This document shows, one piece after another, positions 45,657 to 57,658 of a DNA stretch of 64,000 nucleotides (position 1 is its first letter; each line of letters opens with the position of its first letter). The notes below the pieces were generated by a model. The model did not search any database and was not told the origin of the DNA. It saw nothing but the letters and a program-made list of their open reading frames with translations. A program made the translations under genes and the position numbers. Source of the stretch: Lepus europaeus (Eukaryota > Chordata > Mammalia > Lagomorpha > Leporidae); contig NC_084831.1 in the NCBI RefSeq assembly GCF_033115175.1, positions 13,865,138 to 13,929,137 of the forward strand, written 5' to 3'.

Positions 45657-46198
45657 TGTTCCCTCTCGCCTCTGCCTTCAGGGACTTAGTGCAAGAAAGG
45701 ATTCAGGCAGGAGACAGAGAGCAGTGGAACGCAAAGCAGCAAGGTTTATTAGAGTAGGGACATCCGTAAGAACGGGTGGGCACCTCTCCAGACAGGACCT
45801 GAGACAGAGTGCCTAGCTTACACTCCGGCTGGGGTCTCTAAGGGCATGGGTCTTGCCTTCCCACCTTTCCTCTCCCTCTCTCCTTGTCCTTGTGCAAAGG
45901 ACTTGTTGGGTGTAAATACAAAAAATTCCTTTCTGAGTTTTTCCCGTTGAGGTTATCAGACTGGGGAAGCCTGGCTGGTGTCGCCCCGCCTTGGAGGAAG
46001 GATGGTTATCAGGCCAGGTAGAAGGGGCAGGGCACCCTGTCAAGTTCCAGGTAGGACGTTTGAAGAGCAGATACTGGGCTGCACCTGGAAGGTTATCGGG
46101 ATGACTTTGAGGTGCGGATGCTGGGCCACTGTAGCTGTAAATTCCTTAGGCCTTTGTCACATACACACACAAGCTCATTTCTGACTTCCTACCCAACA
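45657..46198 (-). mobile_element. LTR family B copy 2 of 3, minus orientation
   Basis: Contains TGCAAGAAAGGATTCAGG, GGTTTATTAGAGTAGGG (AATAAA on the minus strand) and GGGACATCCGTAAGAACGGG, and ends CTGACTTCCTACCCAACA. The 5' border on the plus strand is approximate. It is separated from the copy at 44813 by about 310 bp. Confidence 0.6.
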
Positions 46199-46425
46199 TT
46201 ACCACTGAGGTTGTCAGACAGGGGAAGTCTTGTTCGTGTGGCCAAGGGACTTCTCTCTAGGGTGCCCGCCTTAGAGGAAGGATGCCCATCAGGCCAGGCA
46301 GAAGGGGCGGGGCCTGGAAGGTGGTCAGGGCCTGGGCAGGTGCTGGACTGCTGTAGGTGTCAGTTTCCTTAGGCCCTTTTCACACACATAGACTCATTTC
46401 TAACTTCCTGCCTGACCATCCACAG
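46199..46425 (-). mobile_element. LTR family B copy 3 of 3, U3 fragment
   Basis: Repeats the U3 part only (GTTGTCAGACAGGGGAAG, GAGGAAGGATGCCCATCAGGCC, TAACTTCCTGCCTGAC), directly abutting the end of the preceding LTR. Confidence 0.5.
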
Positions 46426-46429
46426 TGTC

Positions 46430-47640
46430 AAACACTCGCCGATGGCAGCCCAGAGACAGCCCGCGTGCCAGAGGTGCTCAGGACCATTCCTCCCGCGCCC
46501 TGCACTCTGTAGCCCCTCGTACGGTGGCCCCTCACTGCTCAGGTGGCTCAGTGTCAGTTCAGTGCCGAGGGTCACTTCCGGGCTGCAACCTGGGCAGTCA
46601 AGGGGCAACCCCAGCCTGTCCCTGCCCCTCATGGGGGAACCTGCAGATGGAAGCTGCCTGTTGTCAGGGACTGGGTGAGCCCCAGGGGTCCTTGTGCGTG
46701 AGAATAACTTCTGCTGTGCTAAACCTCTGATGGTGGAGGTTGGCGTTATTGCAACAGTGCCCAGTCTATCCTAGGAGCCATCCAGGCACCTTTCCTCTTG
46801 AGAATGCAATTTACTTCCAGCGCTAGACGCGTGTCATGGCTGAACTGTGTTCCCTTCCCTGCCTGCACTCCCAGTGTTGCAGTGCTCAGAATTCCAGAAC
46901 TTTCTCTGGAGAGATGCATCGTTGCACATGTCGGAAAGATATGGCCATGGGGGTGGAGCCCTGCCTAGCACCACTGGGTCCTTAGCAAAAGGAGAACATG
47001 GGGCACAGTCACTCACACAGGGGGACGACAGGTGCAGGGCAAGCCAGGGAACACGTGGAAGTGCCAATCAACGCCATAGAAGGCAGGGAGAGACCAGTTG
47101 TGGGTTCTCCCTCACAGCCCTCAGATGGAACCACCCAAGAGAGCGCCTGCAGCCTCTGAACCCACAACCACGAGACCACCAGCGTCCAGCGTTTCAGCCT
47201 TTCAGGGGAACCCAGTACAAAGCCAGAGCAGCCCACCCCAGCCCTGAGGGTCCCTGGGAGCCTCCTGCCCTACGCCCAGTCTGGCTCCTCTCCTGGGGCA
47301 GTGGATCTCAGGCCTGAGTCAGGGTTCAGAGGCGTCCTCCTTGGGTGCTTCCTGGCCTTGGGTTAGACAGCCCAGCTCTGGGATACCAGTTAGCACAGCA
47401 GGCAGAGCAGCTTGGCCTCCGGGCGCCCTGGTGGCCCAGGCCCTGGGGTGAGGTCCAGGCACAGGCAGTAGAAGTGCCTTAGCACTCGGGCACTCTGCTG
47501 GCACCAGACAAGCTCGCTACATTTTACCACAGCCAGCTTCAAAGTACAGCTGAGCTGACAGAGTCCCCGCGTGGCTCACCCCACAGTGCACACGCTCCAC
47601 CACCACCAGCATCGTGCACCAGCGTGGGACGTCTGTTACC
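46430..47640. repeat. Duplicated PLA2G2A upstream flank, unit 1
   Basis: Homologous to about 62220-63480. The section 47211-47583 is nearly identical to 63049-63420 (about 10 differences by eye). No gene is recognised; open frames here have no family resemblance. Confidence 0.8.
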
Positions 47641-47949
47641 ATCAGTGAGCCAACGCTGACACGTCCCTATCCAACAAAGTCATGGTTGGCATATGGAGCA
47701 CTCTTGGGGTGTCACGTGCTGTGGCTGATGCAAATATATAATGACTGTATTCCACTCTTAGTGTCACCCCCAGCCGTGTCACTGCCCTGAAAATCCTCTG
47801 TGTTCCTCTGCTAATCTCTCCTTCCTCCCCGGACCCAGGCAACCAGTGACACCCTTCCCGCCTTTCCCAGAAGACCACTGAGCTGCAGTCTTGTTCACTT
47901 GGGACTACACCTTCACGTTCCCTCCCACGTTGTGACGTGAGCGCGCCTT

Positions 47950-48480
47950 TCCTTTCATCTCCGGATAACACTCCCTCGTCTGGATGTGCCGTCGTTCCCG
48001 CGTCTACTCCCCTGGAAGGCCGTGTGGGGTGTTCCCTCTGCTGGCACTCAGGATCTAAGCAGCAGCTATCCACATGGTGGGCTGGCTTTGTGCCTGCACA
48101 TTGTGGGGGATGTCAAGGCGCTCAAGGGCTGGGCCGTTGGGCAAGGGTCCGCGTTCAGCTCTGTATGTGCCTGCCGAGCTTCCCTCCACAGTGGCTGCCC
48201 CACTCGGCATTCACACCAACAGTGATTGAGGATTGCTGTTGCCCCACGCCAGCACCAGCCTGTGGTGGTGTTGGTGTTTTGGCCACCAGCCGTTCTTACA
48301 GGTGTGTGATGGTGTGTAGTGATCCGGGTATGATATTCTCCTGTGATGTGTGAATTGAGCATGTTTTCATGTGTTTGTCTTCTGGGTATCTCTACTGGGG
48401 AAGTATCCAGATAGTTCACCAGTTTTTCAATCAGGTTACTCTTTTATTCCTTCTTGTTGAGTTTTTAAAATGCTTCATAT
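47950..48480 (-). mobile_element. Old L1 ORF2/3'UTR remnant in the duplicated flank
   Basis: The minus strand encodes ILNHCWCECRVGQPLW, a decayed form of the ORF2 Cys-rich end, with closed frames around it. The part up to 48162 is repeated at 63790-64000. Confidence 0.65.
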
Positions 48481-48826
48481 GCTTTTGATAACATTCCTTT
48501 GTGAGCTATGTCTTTTGTGTGTAAGAATTCATGGCAGTTTTATTCAATAATATAATAGATGATACAATAATTTCCCATCACCTGGATGTACCTTAGTTTA
48601 TGCATCTGTTTACCATTAAAAGACGTGTTGGTTGTTTCCAATTGTTGTCACAGTTTTATCGCCAAACAGGAATAGTTGCAACCTGCATTATAAGGAGAAT
48701 GGCCAACCGATTTCTAGCATAGGCATACTATGGGATGCTTGGTAAAAAGAGCAACGCATATTTTATGTTATTATGGCATTAATACTTTATGCTAAAGCAA
48801 ACACTTTATCCTTTTCACTAATGGAA

Positions 48827-48877
48827 GCATAGAGAAGATCGTATTAGTATACAAGGCATAGAGAAGATCGTATTAGT
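48827..48877. repeat. 22-bp direct repeat
   Basis: GCATAGAGAAGATCGTATTA plus GT at 48827-48848 and again at 48856-48877, a 29-bp unit copied once. Confidence 0.85.
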
Positions 48878-49544
48878 GCTATACACAGCATGATTATCCA
48901 CTGTTACGGTCAATGGAAGTAGCTGGGCATCAAAGCACACACATGATATCTGATTTCATTCGCAGGAAATTTTAAAGCAGAAAAATGAAATCAAGGACAA
49001 AGTAATCAGAACAGTGCTTTCCCCAGGATTGTTGGTTGAATTGTGCTCCCCCAAAATTCATGGGTTAAAGTTTTGAGCCCCATTAACTCAGGAGACTGTG
49101 TTTAGACACAGGAGCGTTAGAAGACCATCCAGTCAAACGGAGGCTATTGGGATGGTCCTGCTCCAACAGGACTGGGGCCCTTATAAGCAGAGGGGCCGTG
49201 AACAGTGACAGCCACGCAGAGTGGGTGCCCTGTGAGGACACAGGGTGCAGAGCAACACCTGGAAGCCAGGGAGAGAGACCTCAGAGACCTAATAACAGTG
49301 GTGAGGATAGGGAGAAGATAAACTCCTGTCATGCTGGACCCTGGCCTGTGGTGCTTTGTCCTGGGCATCCCCAGGAAGCGAGAGCACCCCGTGAGGGCCT
49401 TGCCTGGGTGGGGGCGGCAGGGAACGCCCCAGGAGATGGGACCTCCCATGGAGCCATGCGATGTGGGTAGTGAGGGGGTATCTGCCAACCTTGTTCGGCT
49501 AAGGTTTCTGCAGGTCGGCCATGGGAATTTTTGCATTTAAGGGG

Positions 49545-50528
49545 TCAAGGGGAGGGAGCGCACGAGGTGCACACGCCCTCGCCTTCGTCCACTGCTGCCA
49601 CCTTCTTCTTCTGTCGCTCCTGGTGCTGCTTGCGCGCTCCTCCCCTGCGGACCTGGTGCCTCTTTGTGAAGCGGCGGCTGAGGAGACTCCGGCACTCGCC
49701 ATGGCCGATGCAAAGCCCAAGGAAGGAGTCAAGACTGGGAACAAAGATCCTGTTAAGTTGCAGGGGGCGGGGCAGGATGGTTCTGCGGTGCGGTTTGAGA
49801 TGAAGAGGCACACACCACTTAGTCAGCTAATGAGAGCCCATTGTGAACGACAGGGTTTGTCAACGAGGCAGATCAGACTTGACGGGCAGCCAGTCACTGA
49901 AGCAGACACACCTGCACCGTTGGACACGGAGGACGAAGGTTGATGTGTTCCAGCAGCAGATGGGCGGTGTCTGCTGAAAAGGGGACCACTGCTTACTCCA
50001 GAACTCTGTCCTTACAGACCAAGAACACACGCTCAACCAGAAAACTGCAGTGGGTTCCACCCCATCCTGACCACTGCAGCGTAGTCGTCCCTATTCTTCC
50101 ATGTCCCCTTCCCCACTCCTTTGTTGTAGATTAAGTAACAGGTGCACGTGCACAGGCATATTGTATTTTTTCTTTTCTTTCTCTCTCCTTTTTTTTTTAA
50201 AACTAAACAGCCAATGGTATGTTTTGATTGACATCAAATGGAGATGGAATGGGGGAGAATCACATTTCTGTGGAAATATCCCTTTCCCCATGAGTGGCAT
50301 GGGCATTCAGCTCTTATCTTCATATTCCAGTAAGTTATTTTGCTCTCACTGTTTTAATAAAAAACCCAACAACATAAAAATCCTTGCATACCTCGTTTGA
50401 TTGGAGAATTTTAATGTTTTTCATTTATGATTATAAAACCAAGGACAATTTTATAACTTTTTTGTACATAGCTGTTACATGGAGGGCAATCTGTCTTTAA
50501 GTAGCCAGTAAATTACTCTTAAAAAAAA
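49545..50528 (+). pseudogene. SUMO2P: SUMO2 processed pseudogene
   Basis: Intronless copy of a SUMO2-like mRNA: 5'UTR, coding region from ATG 49701, 3'UTR and an A tract at 50521-50528. The reading frame starts [20 protein letters not shown] and contains [19 protein letters not shown] and [12 protein letters not shown], clearly SUMO2/3. A 6-nt in-frame deletion removes two residues after RQIR. A short out-of-frame deletion near 49939 then creates a stop at 49941-49943, after which the VFQQQ-GGV C-terminus continues in another frame. The open frame (80 codons) therefore lacks the diglycine needed for conjugation. The VKTE consensus around Lys11 reads VKTG. It has no introns and no promoter of its own that I can see. 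It lies between the two PLA2G2A units. Confidence 0.92.
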
Positions 50529-51702
50529 AGAATCCTAGATAATTTTCCCTTCAAAAAAAAAAGGAGGGGGGGGGACTAAGACAATGGGTAGCTTTTCCTA
50601 AAGACCTAGCTTTTCCTCTTCTGAAATATACAGGCAGCTCCTCTCTGAAGGGAACCCCTGTTCTGTGCACCAGTAGATCGGGCCAAGCCTAATTCGAGTC
50701 CCTCCCATTAGATGCCAGGTCATCAGTTGGAACCCTAAGTGGACCGGTTTTCCAAAAACCTGGAGATTCACGGCAGGTGCTTCAAAGGTGCTTGGTTTGC
50801 CTGAGCTGTCACGATTAGGACGCCCTTTCTCTGCCAGCCCCTCTCTCATGCCGGAAGTCATTCTCATTCACGATTTCTGTCTCGTCAAGCCTCTTCTGCC
50901 TAGAAGGCCCTATCGCACCTGCTCAGCTCACTGGAGCACCTTCCTGCTACGTGGAGGAGAACAGCAGCTGGGTCGATACCCTCAATGCACTGACATTTCG
51001 TGTGCCGATACCCAAATCGCTTCTTCAGAGCAGTAACTTCTCTCAAAGCGCCCGTTCCCAGAGCTTCCTGGGACCAGATCATCCTTACACTTGGGTACCA
51101 CCTGGGTCCCTTGGTTTCCATTTCAGACCGTGCTCTGAGGGTCTGACCCTCTGAATTTCTTGACTAAATGACCTTGAACCACTTCTAGGACACATCATGC
51201 TCGTGTGCCCAGTTTCCTCTCGAGGGAAGCTAACCTTTGTCATACATGAGCCAGACACAAGCCATGGCGCTGGCTGGTGGTGATGGACACTTGCAGTGGG
51301 AGGGGAGGAGGGACATGGTGACATCAGCCATGTGACACGGTGATTGATCATGAGCACATCAATGTGCTCTTTGCACACGGCCACTGAAGCCGCTGGGAAC
51401 GGCTTCCTGCACAGTTAGAGGAGTCATTGCTGTCTCTACAGCACAGCGATATGAAAGCAGTTCATAATAACCTATTTTTTGCTCCACGAATAAATAGAAA
51501 AGAGAAGAAGGAAATGCTAATTTCCATTGTTGGCTCAGTACAGGCCATAATCATTTATTGAAATCTCCAATTGCATCCCATGAATATGCATAATCAAAAT
51601 AATAATACTACCAGTCACAATCCCGGTGGAGTCTCCAAAGTGGCAGAGTCTTTTTTATGCTAACGTGATGAGTGCTGGCAGGGAGCTCCTGAGTCAGTAT
51701 TT
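50529..51702. other. Intergenic, nothing recognised
   Basis: A second A run (50553-50562) and a G run (50567-50574) lie just after the SUMO2 retrocopy tail. No gene is seen. Confidence 0.35.
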
Positions 51703-52010
51703 TTTTAAAGATTTGTTTGTTTATTTGAGAGTCAGAATTATAGAAAGGGGGAGAGACAGAGAAACACTCTTCTATTCACTGGTTCATTCCCCAACTGGCT
51801 GCAATAGCCAGGGCTATGCCAGGCCAAAGCCAGGAGCCAGGAGCTTCTTCCAGGTCTCCCACATGGGTGCAGGGGCCCAAACTCTTGGGCCATCCTGGGC
51901 TGCTGTTTTTCCAGGTGCATTAGCAGGGAGTTGGATCAGAAGTGGAGCAGCCATATGGGATGCTGAACTGCAGACGGCGGCTTAACCCGCTGTACCACAG
52001 CACCAGCTCC
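51703..52010 (-). mobile_element. C-type SINE
   Basis: TTTAAAGATTTGTTTGTTTATTTGAGAGTC tail to CCACAGCACCAGCTCC. Confidence 0.9.
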
Positions 52011-52200
52011 ATTTGGAGTCATTCTAATATAGCTATTCCACTTCAATGATTGTTTCTTCATAAGTACTGAAACTTGAGAGTATTTTAGTGAGACATTTCT
52101 TATCCTGCCTTATATTGCTAACATCTTCCCTTACCTAAATGTACATGTTTAACATGCTTCATTCATTTTCCTGTTTACCCATTCTGGCAATTCCATTTTT

Positions 52201-52280
52201 AGATGGTATGCATCATGACATAACTTTCCTGTTTCCTGTTAGATGGTATGCGTCATGACATAACTTTGCTGTTTCCTGTT
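52201..52280. repeat. 40-bp tandem duplication
   Basis: Unit AGATGGTATGCATCATGACA... repeated at 52201-52240 and 52241-52280 with two differences. Confidence 0.9.
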
Positions 52281-52284
52281 TTTA

Positions 52285-52555
52285 GTGGGGATAGTTCCAT
52301 ATCGGAGAGCCTGGTTTAACTCTCAGCTCCTCCACCTCTGATTCAGCTGCCTGATAATGTGCCCTGGGAGGCAGCAGGTGACGACTCAAGTACTCACTCC
52401 CTGCCACCCACATGGGAGACCTGGGTGGAGTTCCAGGCTCCGGGGTTCGGTCTGGCCCAACCCCAGCTGTGCGAGCATTTTGGGAATGAACCAGCAGATG
52501 GAAGATTCTCTCTCTCTCTGCCTTTCAAACAAAATGAAAATAAAAAAAAAATTTT
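52285..52555 (+). mobile_element. C-type SINE, diverged
   Basis: GGTTTAACTCTCAGCTCCTCC, ATGGGAGACCTGGGTGGAG, GGGAATGAACCAGCAGATGG and an A tail. Confidence 0.75.
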
Positions 52556-53582
52556 AGAAAATTAAAAAGAATAATTGTTAGAGTTTTTCCCATGAATAAA
52601 ATACTGTGAAAGACAAAAACCTTAGAATAGCTGTGGTGAAAATCTTGATGAGAGTTTGAGTGGACAAGAAAGTGCAGTGATTTTCATTGCCTACATCATT
52701 TTCAGATCACAGCTATAACTGATAGTGTCGCACCAGGACCATTAGACTTTTTAGAAATTTCAGTCTTTAGAGCATTCACTTCAAAACCTGTAACCTATCC
52801 CCTTCAATGCAACATAAAGATCCGGCACCATTCAGCTCCACTTCGTTATTCGACAGGTTTTCCCATACAGTCGCAGGTCCCACGTCAATGACGTAATTTA
52901 GAAGAGTGACACAAATGTCAAAAGGTACCAAACCTGCCGATCTTCATGAAATAACAGTCACGCATGCAACCAGAATGCTTCAAAAGCAAATGGGGCAAAA
53001 AAATTCTCTTTTAAAGTTCCATTTTATCAAGCAGCAGAAAACCTAGAAGATCTCACCAACATAAGAAATTAGCCCGTGTTTCCTGGGCCAGATGTCTAAA
53101 GGCAAAGGAACGCCTCCTGCCCTGTGGTCACGTCTCCTGGTGGGCAGCCCAGGGCCTAGCTGGTGGGCAGCCCAGGTGGGGGCGCTGGAGCGCAATTGCA
53201 CCTGCGGGCATCTGGGCCGGGCTGCGCGTGTGCATCCTACCCGGCAGACTGCAAGTGCACAGACGGGACCTGCAGCAGGAGGGCGGGCGCCCTGGGAAGG
53301 TGAACACACGGGACCCACAGGGGACCCACACGGGACCGTCCACATCCACCGAAGAAAGCCAAGAGCAGAGAACAGGTTTTCCCAGGCCTCTAGGACAAAG
53401 GTTTTTGCACCAGGTCCTCTACACGGAGGATTTAGAAGTGAGGATAGAAAAAGCCTACAGAGAGTGACTGAGAAGTGAAGCAAGAAACTCACATTTCAAT
53501 GGGAACTGTAAAACAGGAAAAGCTGCAGTCCAGACATGGTTGAAAAATTTAAAAACAAAGTTCAGAATTAAAATAAAAACCT
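52556..53582. other. Intergenic, nothing recognised
   Basis: Contains a short TAGCTGGTGGGCAGCCCAG direct repeat near 53140-53175. No gene is seen. Confidence 0.35.
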
Positions 53583-53920
53583 GGGGGCTGGTGCTGTGGT
53601 GTAGCGGGTAAAGCCATTGCCTATGGCGCCAGCATCCCATATAGGCCCTGGTTCGATTCTCAGCTGCTCCACTTCGATTCAGCTCTCTGCTATGGCCTGG
53701 GAAAGCAGTGGAAGATGGACCAAGTGCTTGGGCTCCTGCACCTGCATGAGAGACCCGAGGAAGCTCCTGGCTCCTGGCTTTGGATCGACGCAGCTCCAGC
53801 CATTGCGGCCATCTGGGGAGTGAAGCAGCAGATGGAAGACCTCTCTGCCTCTGCCTCTACTTCTCTGTAACTCTGCCTTTCAAGTAAATAAATAAACAAA
53901 TAAATATTTTTTAAAAATCC
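53583..53920 (+). mobile_element. C-type SINE
   Basis: GGGGGCTGGTGCTGTGGTGTAGCGGG head, GGTTCGATTCTC B box and AAGTAAATAAATAAACAAATAAA tail. Confidence 0.93.
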
Positions 53921-53921
53921 T

Positions 53922-54180
53922 CTGGGGTGGGTATCTGGCACAGAAGTTAAGTGGCTGCTCGGGATACGCACATCTCATACTGCAGAGCCTGGTTCGAGTC
54001 CCCACTCCCCTTCTTCCCTTTCTGCCATCTACATGGGAGCCCTGGGTGGAGATTCAGGGTCCTGTTTTCATCCTGGTCCAGCCCTGGCTATCGCAGGCAC
54101 TGGGGAGTGAGTCAGTGGATGGGAGGTCTGTCTCCATCGGTCGGTCTACCTTTCTGTCTTTCAAATGATAGTAATAATAA
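53922..54180 (+). mobile_element. C-type SINE, diverged, tandem to the previous
   Basis: GGGGTGGGTATCTGGCACAG head, GGTTCGAGTCC B box and CAAATGATAGTAATAATAAG tail. Confidence 0.82.
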
Positions 54181-54199
54181 GAATAGCAATTATATGTAA

Positions 54200-54360
54200 A
54201 ACTCAAAACCAGGAACCCAGAACTCCAGCCAGGTCTCCCACGAGGGTGGCAGGGACCCAAGCACTTGGGCCTCATCTTCTACAGAACCAGCGCTTGACTC
54301 CGATGTGGGATGTGGGCGTGGCCAGCAGCAGCCTTACCTGCTGAGTCGAGTGCCTGCCCC
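54200..54360 (-). mobile_element. C-type SINE fragment
   Basis: CCAGGTCTCCCACGAGGGTGGCAGGGACCC to GAGTGCCTGCCCC. Confidence 0.65.
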
Positions 54361-54384
54361 AGAAGTTTCAATATTTTACCTTGC

Positions 54385-54600
54385 CTAGAAATGGCTGACC
54401 AAGTACTTGGGCCTCTGCTACCCACCTGGGAGATCCCAATAGAATTCCAGGCTCTTGGCATTGTCCTGGCTCAGCCCTGGTTGGTGTGGCCATTTGGGGA
54501 GTAAAATAGAGAATGGAAGTTATCTCTCTCTCTCTGTCTGTCTCTCTTCCCTCTCTGTCACTCTGTCTTTAAAATAAATAACTTTAAAAAATCTTTTTTT
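54385..54600 (+). mobile_element. C-type SINE 3' fragment
   Basis: TGACCAAGTACTTGGGCC through TTTGGGGAGTAAAATAGAGAATGG and a TAAAATAAATAACTTT tail. Confidence 0.72.
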
Positions 54601-57009
54601 TCCTAAAAATAAACGGCTAGGATGTTTTGTATCTGTTACTTAAGATAATATAATTTAATTTTTTTAGCAACTTGAAGTTTATAAACATAGATTGTATTTA
54701 CCTTCTCCTAATTTGCTTCATTCTAACCATGAAAACTAGATCGCGGATCAGTACGGAGATATTACACAAGCGAAGTCATCATTTCCAGTTACTTCTTGGC
54801 CAAAGAAAAACGCGGAGAGTGCAACTGCTGAGCCGAGACACAGAAGCCCGGAGCCCGCGAGGCAGACTTGTCCTTGGTCACAGTCACACTCTCTCGCCCT
54901 CACACCTCTGAGACACAGGCACCCCTTCCTGGCCAGTAGGCCCAGCCAGAGTGCAGGCTAGCAACTCTGAGCATATCTTTATTCTATTTTACCAACAAAT
55001 TATTTAAAAGTTTAGGTATCAAAGTTTAATGAAATTACGTGAAGTAAAAGGAGTTTGCCTAAATTACCATAATCTTAGCTGTTTTATGTGGGTAGCCATT
55101 TATGGAGTAAACCAATTTAAATAGAATTCTGGAAGAGGCGTTGCTGGGCAGACAGGTGTGGCAGGTGCACATGCACCTGTGGAGACGGTGGCGGCGGTGT
55201 TGTTTTCATTTTGGAATTTTAGTCACGAGACAGCTATATGAACTTGCCAATTTATACGAAGACGATTGAAATTGAATTGTTATTCTGACAAGATGGGAGG
55301 AGATTCCCTTTCCACCTGTGCGCCAGGTAGCCTTAGGAAGGCTGTGGACCACACTTTCAGGTAAGCTAGTTCCCCTAACAGCTTGGTTTTCAAAAGCCTG
55401 TTGCGACCTCCTCCCCCCACCTTTATTCAATCTCAGATGAATTTTGGGGCTAGCTCATACACGTTCCGACTTTCCCTAGAGCTGGGGTAAATCCACAACC
55501 CTCTATGCCAACTTGAATTTAACAGCAAAATTCTCTTCCTTTTGTACACCGGATGGTTGGCTTGACTAACCAATGTTTGCAGAACATTTTCCGAAACAGT
55601 CGTTACAAGGTTCTGTGCCGTTTTCTTCCCCCCCGGGTTTTCCTGGCTCCTGCAGTAGACCAAGCAGTTTCAATGCCTGCCGGGCAGATCTTTTAGTATG
55701 ACGTGAGATTTTGGCTGAGGTCTGAGGGTGGGGTACGAAGGGCAGAACCGGTTCACGCCCTGAGCAGCTCTCAGCCAGGAAAGCCCAAAGTTTCGTTTCC
55801 AAAGGGAATGACTCCTGGCGTCCAGGTTGCCACAGAGCTGCTGGGAACTGTGAAATCATTAACTTTACAATTTTTCCTTCCTTATCTTGGTGGGAATTCC
55901 GTAAGAAAATAGTTTGAATCTGACTTTTTCGCTTCCTCCCGCTCCCCCCATTTGTCATGAAGAACTTAGCAGATTCAAAATACATAGGAAAAAAAAATAG
56001 AGAGAGCAAAAAACACCTTACAGCCATTGCTGTTGAAAAACCAGCCTTTCCCACTGATTAAGAAAAGACAGACAAGAACATGCATGAAAGTGGATCCTGA
56101 CACAGCCACGGCGAGCCCTCCTGGGGACATTTCTGGGCGTGCTTTAGAATTCTAGGAGCTGTCCTGTTACCTGTCCCTCTCTGGAAAGCAGAGAAGCCCC
56201 CGTCAGCTCTGTAGGGAACTGTGTGGGTGCGGACGAGGTGTGGATGATGGGTGCAGGGTTGCTTCCTTGGCAAACAGTCTTCGCGCAGGGTTGTGGTTCT
56301 GAGGCCGCTGTGAACAGTCCTCGCTGGCAGACGGGTGCACCTCCTGGCTTTGCTTACCAGATCAGGCCTTGTCACATGCAACTCTATGTTGATTCTGATC
56401 CTTTCGCAGTGCCTAGCAGGCCAGAGGGACCTGCGCCAGCCTGGGAAGGGGACGGAGCCATCTGCCTTGCCCTCCTAGTTGAGGTGACCGACAGCTCGTT
56501 TGAGTTTCAACCCAGTTGCAATCCACAGCTCCAGCTGAACCACCATGGACAGCTCCTTGGTGACCACAGAGGTCGGCAATTGACAGCTCCAGGGGACTCC
56601 TGTTTACCAAGGCCATGGTAGGTCCACTGTGGGATAGCTGCAGCCGCCCATAGGATGGCCTGACCCGGCCTGCATGACAAGTGCCTCTCTGTACATGGTG
56701 CAGGGCCAACTTCCATGCACCAGCAAGCCCCTGCCCTTTCCAGGGAAAATGCAAGTTCTACAATGTTGAGACCCTGCAACCCGTGAGGCTGAATGTAGCC
56801 AACATGACTGCAGGATGTGTCCCCTCCTCGCCGTGATCTTCAGATCATTATAAGGTCATTGTAATAAAATTACCATGGAGGACACGCCCACTCCTATCAT
56901 GCCCCTGACACCATGACACTTCCTAATGGAAATGGGTATTGTCCAGCCCCATCTCCTCCCCTTTTGAATATTCAACTGGGCTCCACTTCAGTCATCACCC
57001 CATTGCCTC
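54601..57009. other. Single-copy-looking intergenic DNA, no gene recognised
   Basis: The minus strand is open for 162 codons at 55566-56054 and for 76 codons in an adjacent frame to 55433, joined across a C run at 55629-55636. I recognise no protein family in either. Confidence 0.35.
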
Positions 57010-57342
57010 TTTTTTTTTTAAGATTTATTTTTATTTATTTGAAAGTTAGAGAGAGAGAGAGAGAAAGGGAGAGACAGAGAGAGGTCTTCTATCCACTGGT
57101 TCATTTCCCAACTGGTTGCAATGGCCAGACTGGGCCAGGCCAAAGCCGGGAGCCAGGAGCTTCTTCTGGGTCTCCCACATGAGTGCAGGGGCCTGAGCAC
57201 TTAGGCCATCTTCAGTGGATTTCCCAGGTGCATTAGCAGGGAGCTGGATGGAAAATGGAGCAGCTGGGATTCGAATTGGTCCCCAAATGGGATTTCAGTG
57301 TCACCCGTGGCAGCTTTACCTGCTACACTACAGTGCCTGGGG
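57010..57342 (-). mobile_element. C-type SINE
   Basis: TTAAGATTTATTTTTATTTATTTGAAAG tail with a GA run, to CACTACAGTGCCTGGGGG. Confidence 0.9.
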
Positions 57343-57658
57343 GACCTGATTCTTAATCAAAGCTTTTTCTTGGTCAGAGTCTTGTTCCTCTGGGGGCTTT
57401 TTCACTGTTGGAGGTGTTTCCTTGGAGAGGGTTTTTTTTTCTGTTATGCTGTGTTTGAGACCGTTCTGCATTTTTGACTGTTCATGCACGATTTGATTCT
57501 TGAGCTTGTACTTCTGCTTTGCTCCAGGTAAACCCTGCTCCCCTGTAAATCTGTAGCCTCTATCTTTGAATTCTTTCACGTGTGGAGGGAAGAACCTGCA
57601 CTAAGGCCAGCTGGGTGCACCCCCACTGACACCTGCCATCCCAGGGAAGGTGGGATTG

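Noticed and set aside
46847-47317. Open frames shared by both duplicated flanks (also 62755-63204)
   Set aside because: Sharing is explained by the duplication and conversion of the DNA. The frames shift relative to each other and match no family.
55566-56054. 162-codon minus-strand frame continued by another frame across a C run
   Set aside because: The text looks weakly protein-like, but there is no recognised family, no splice pattern and no clear start. A homology search would decide.
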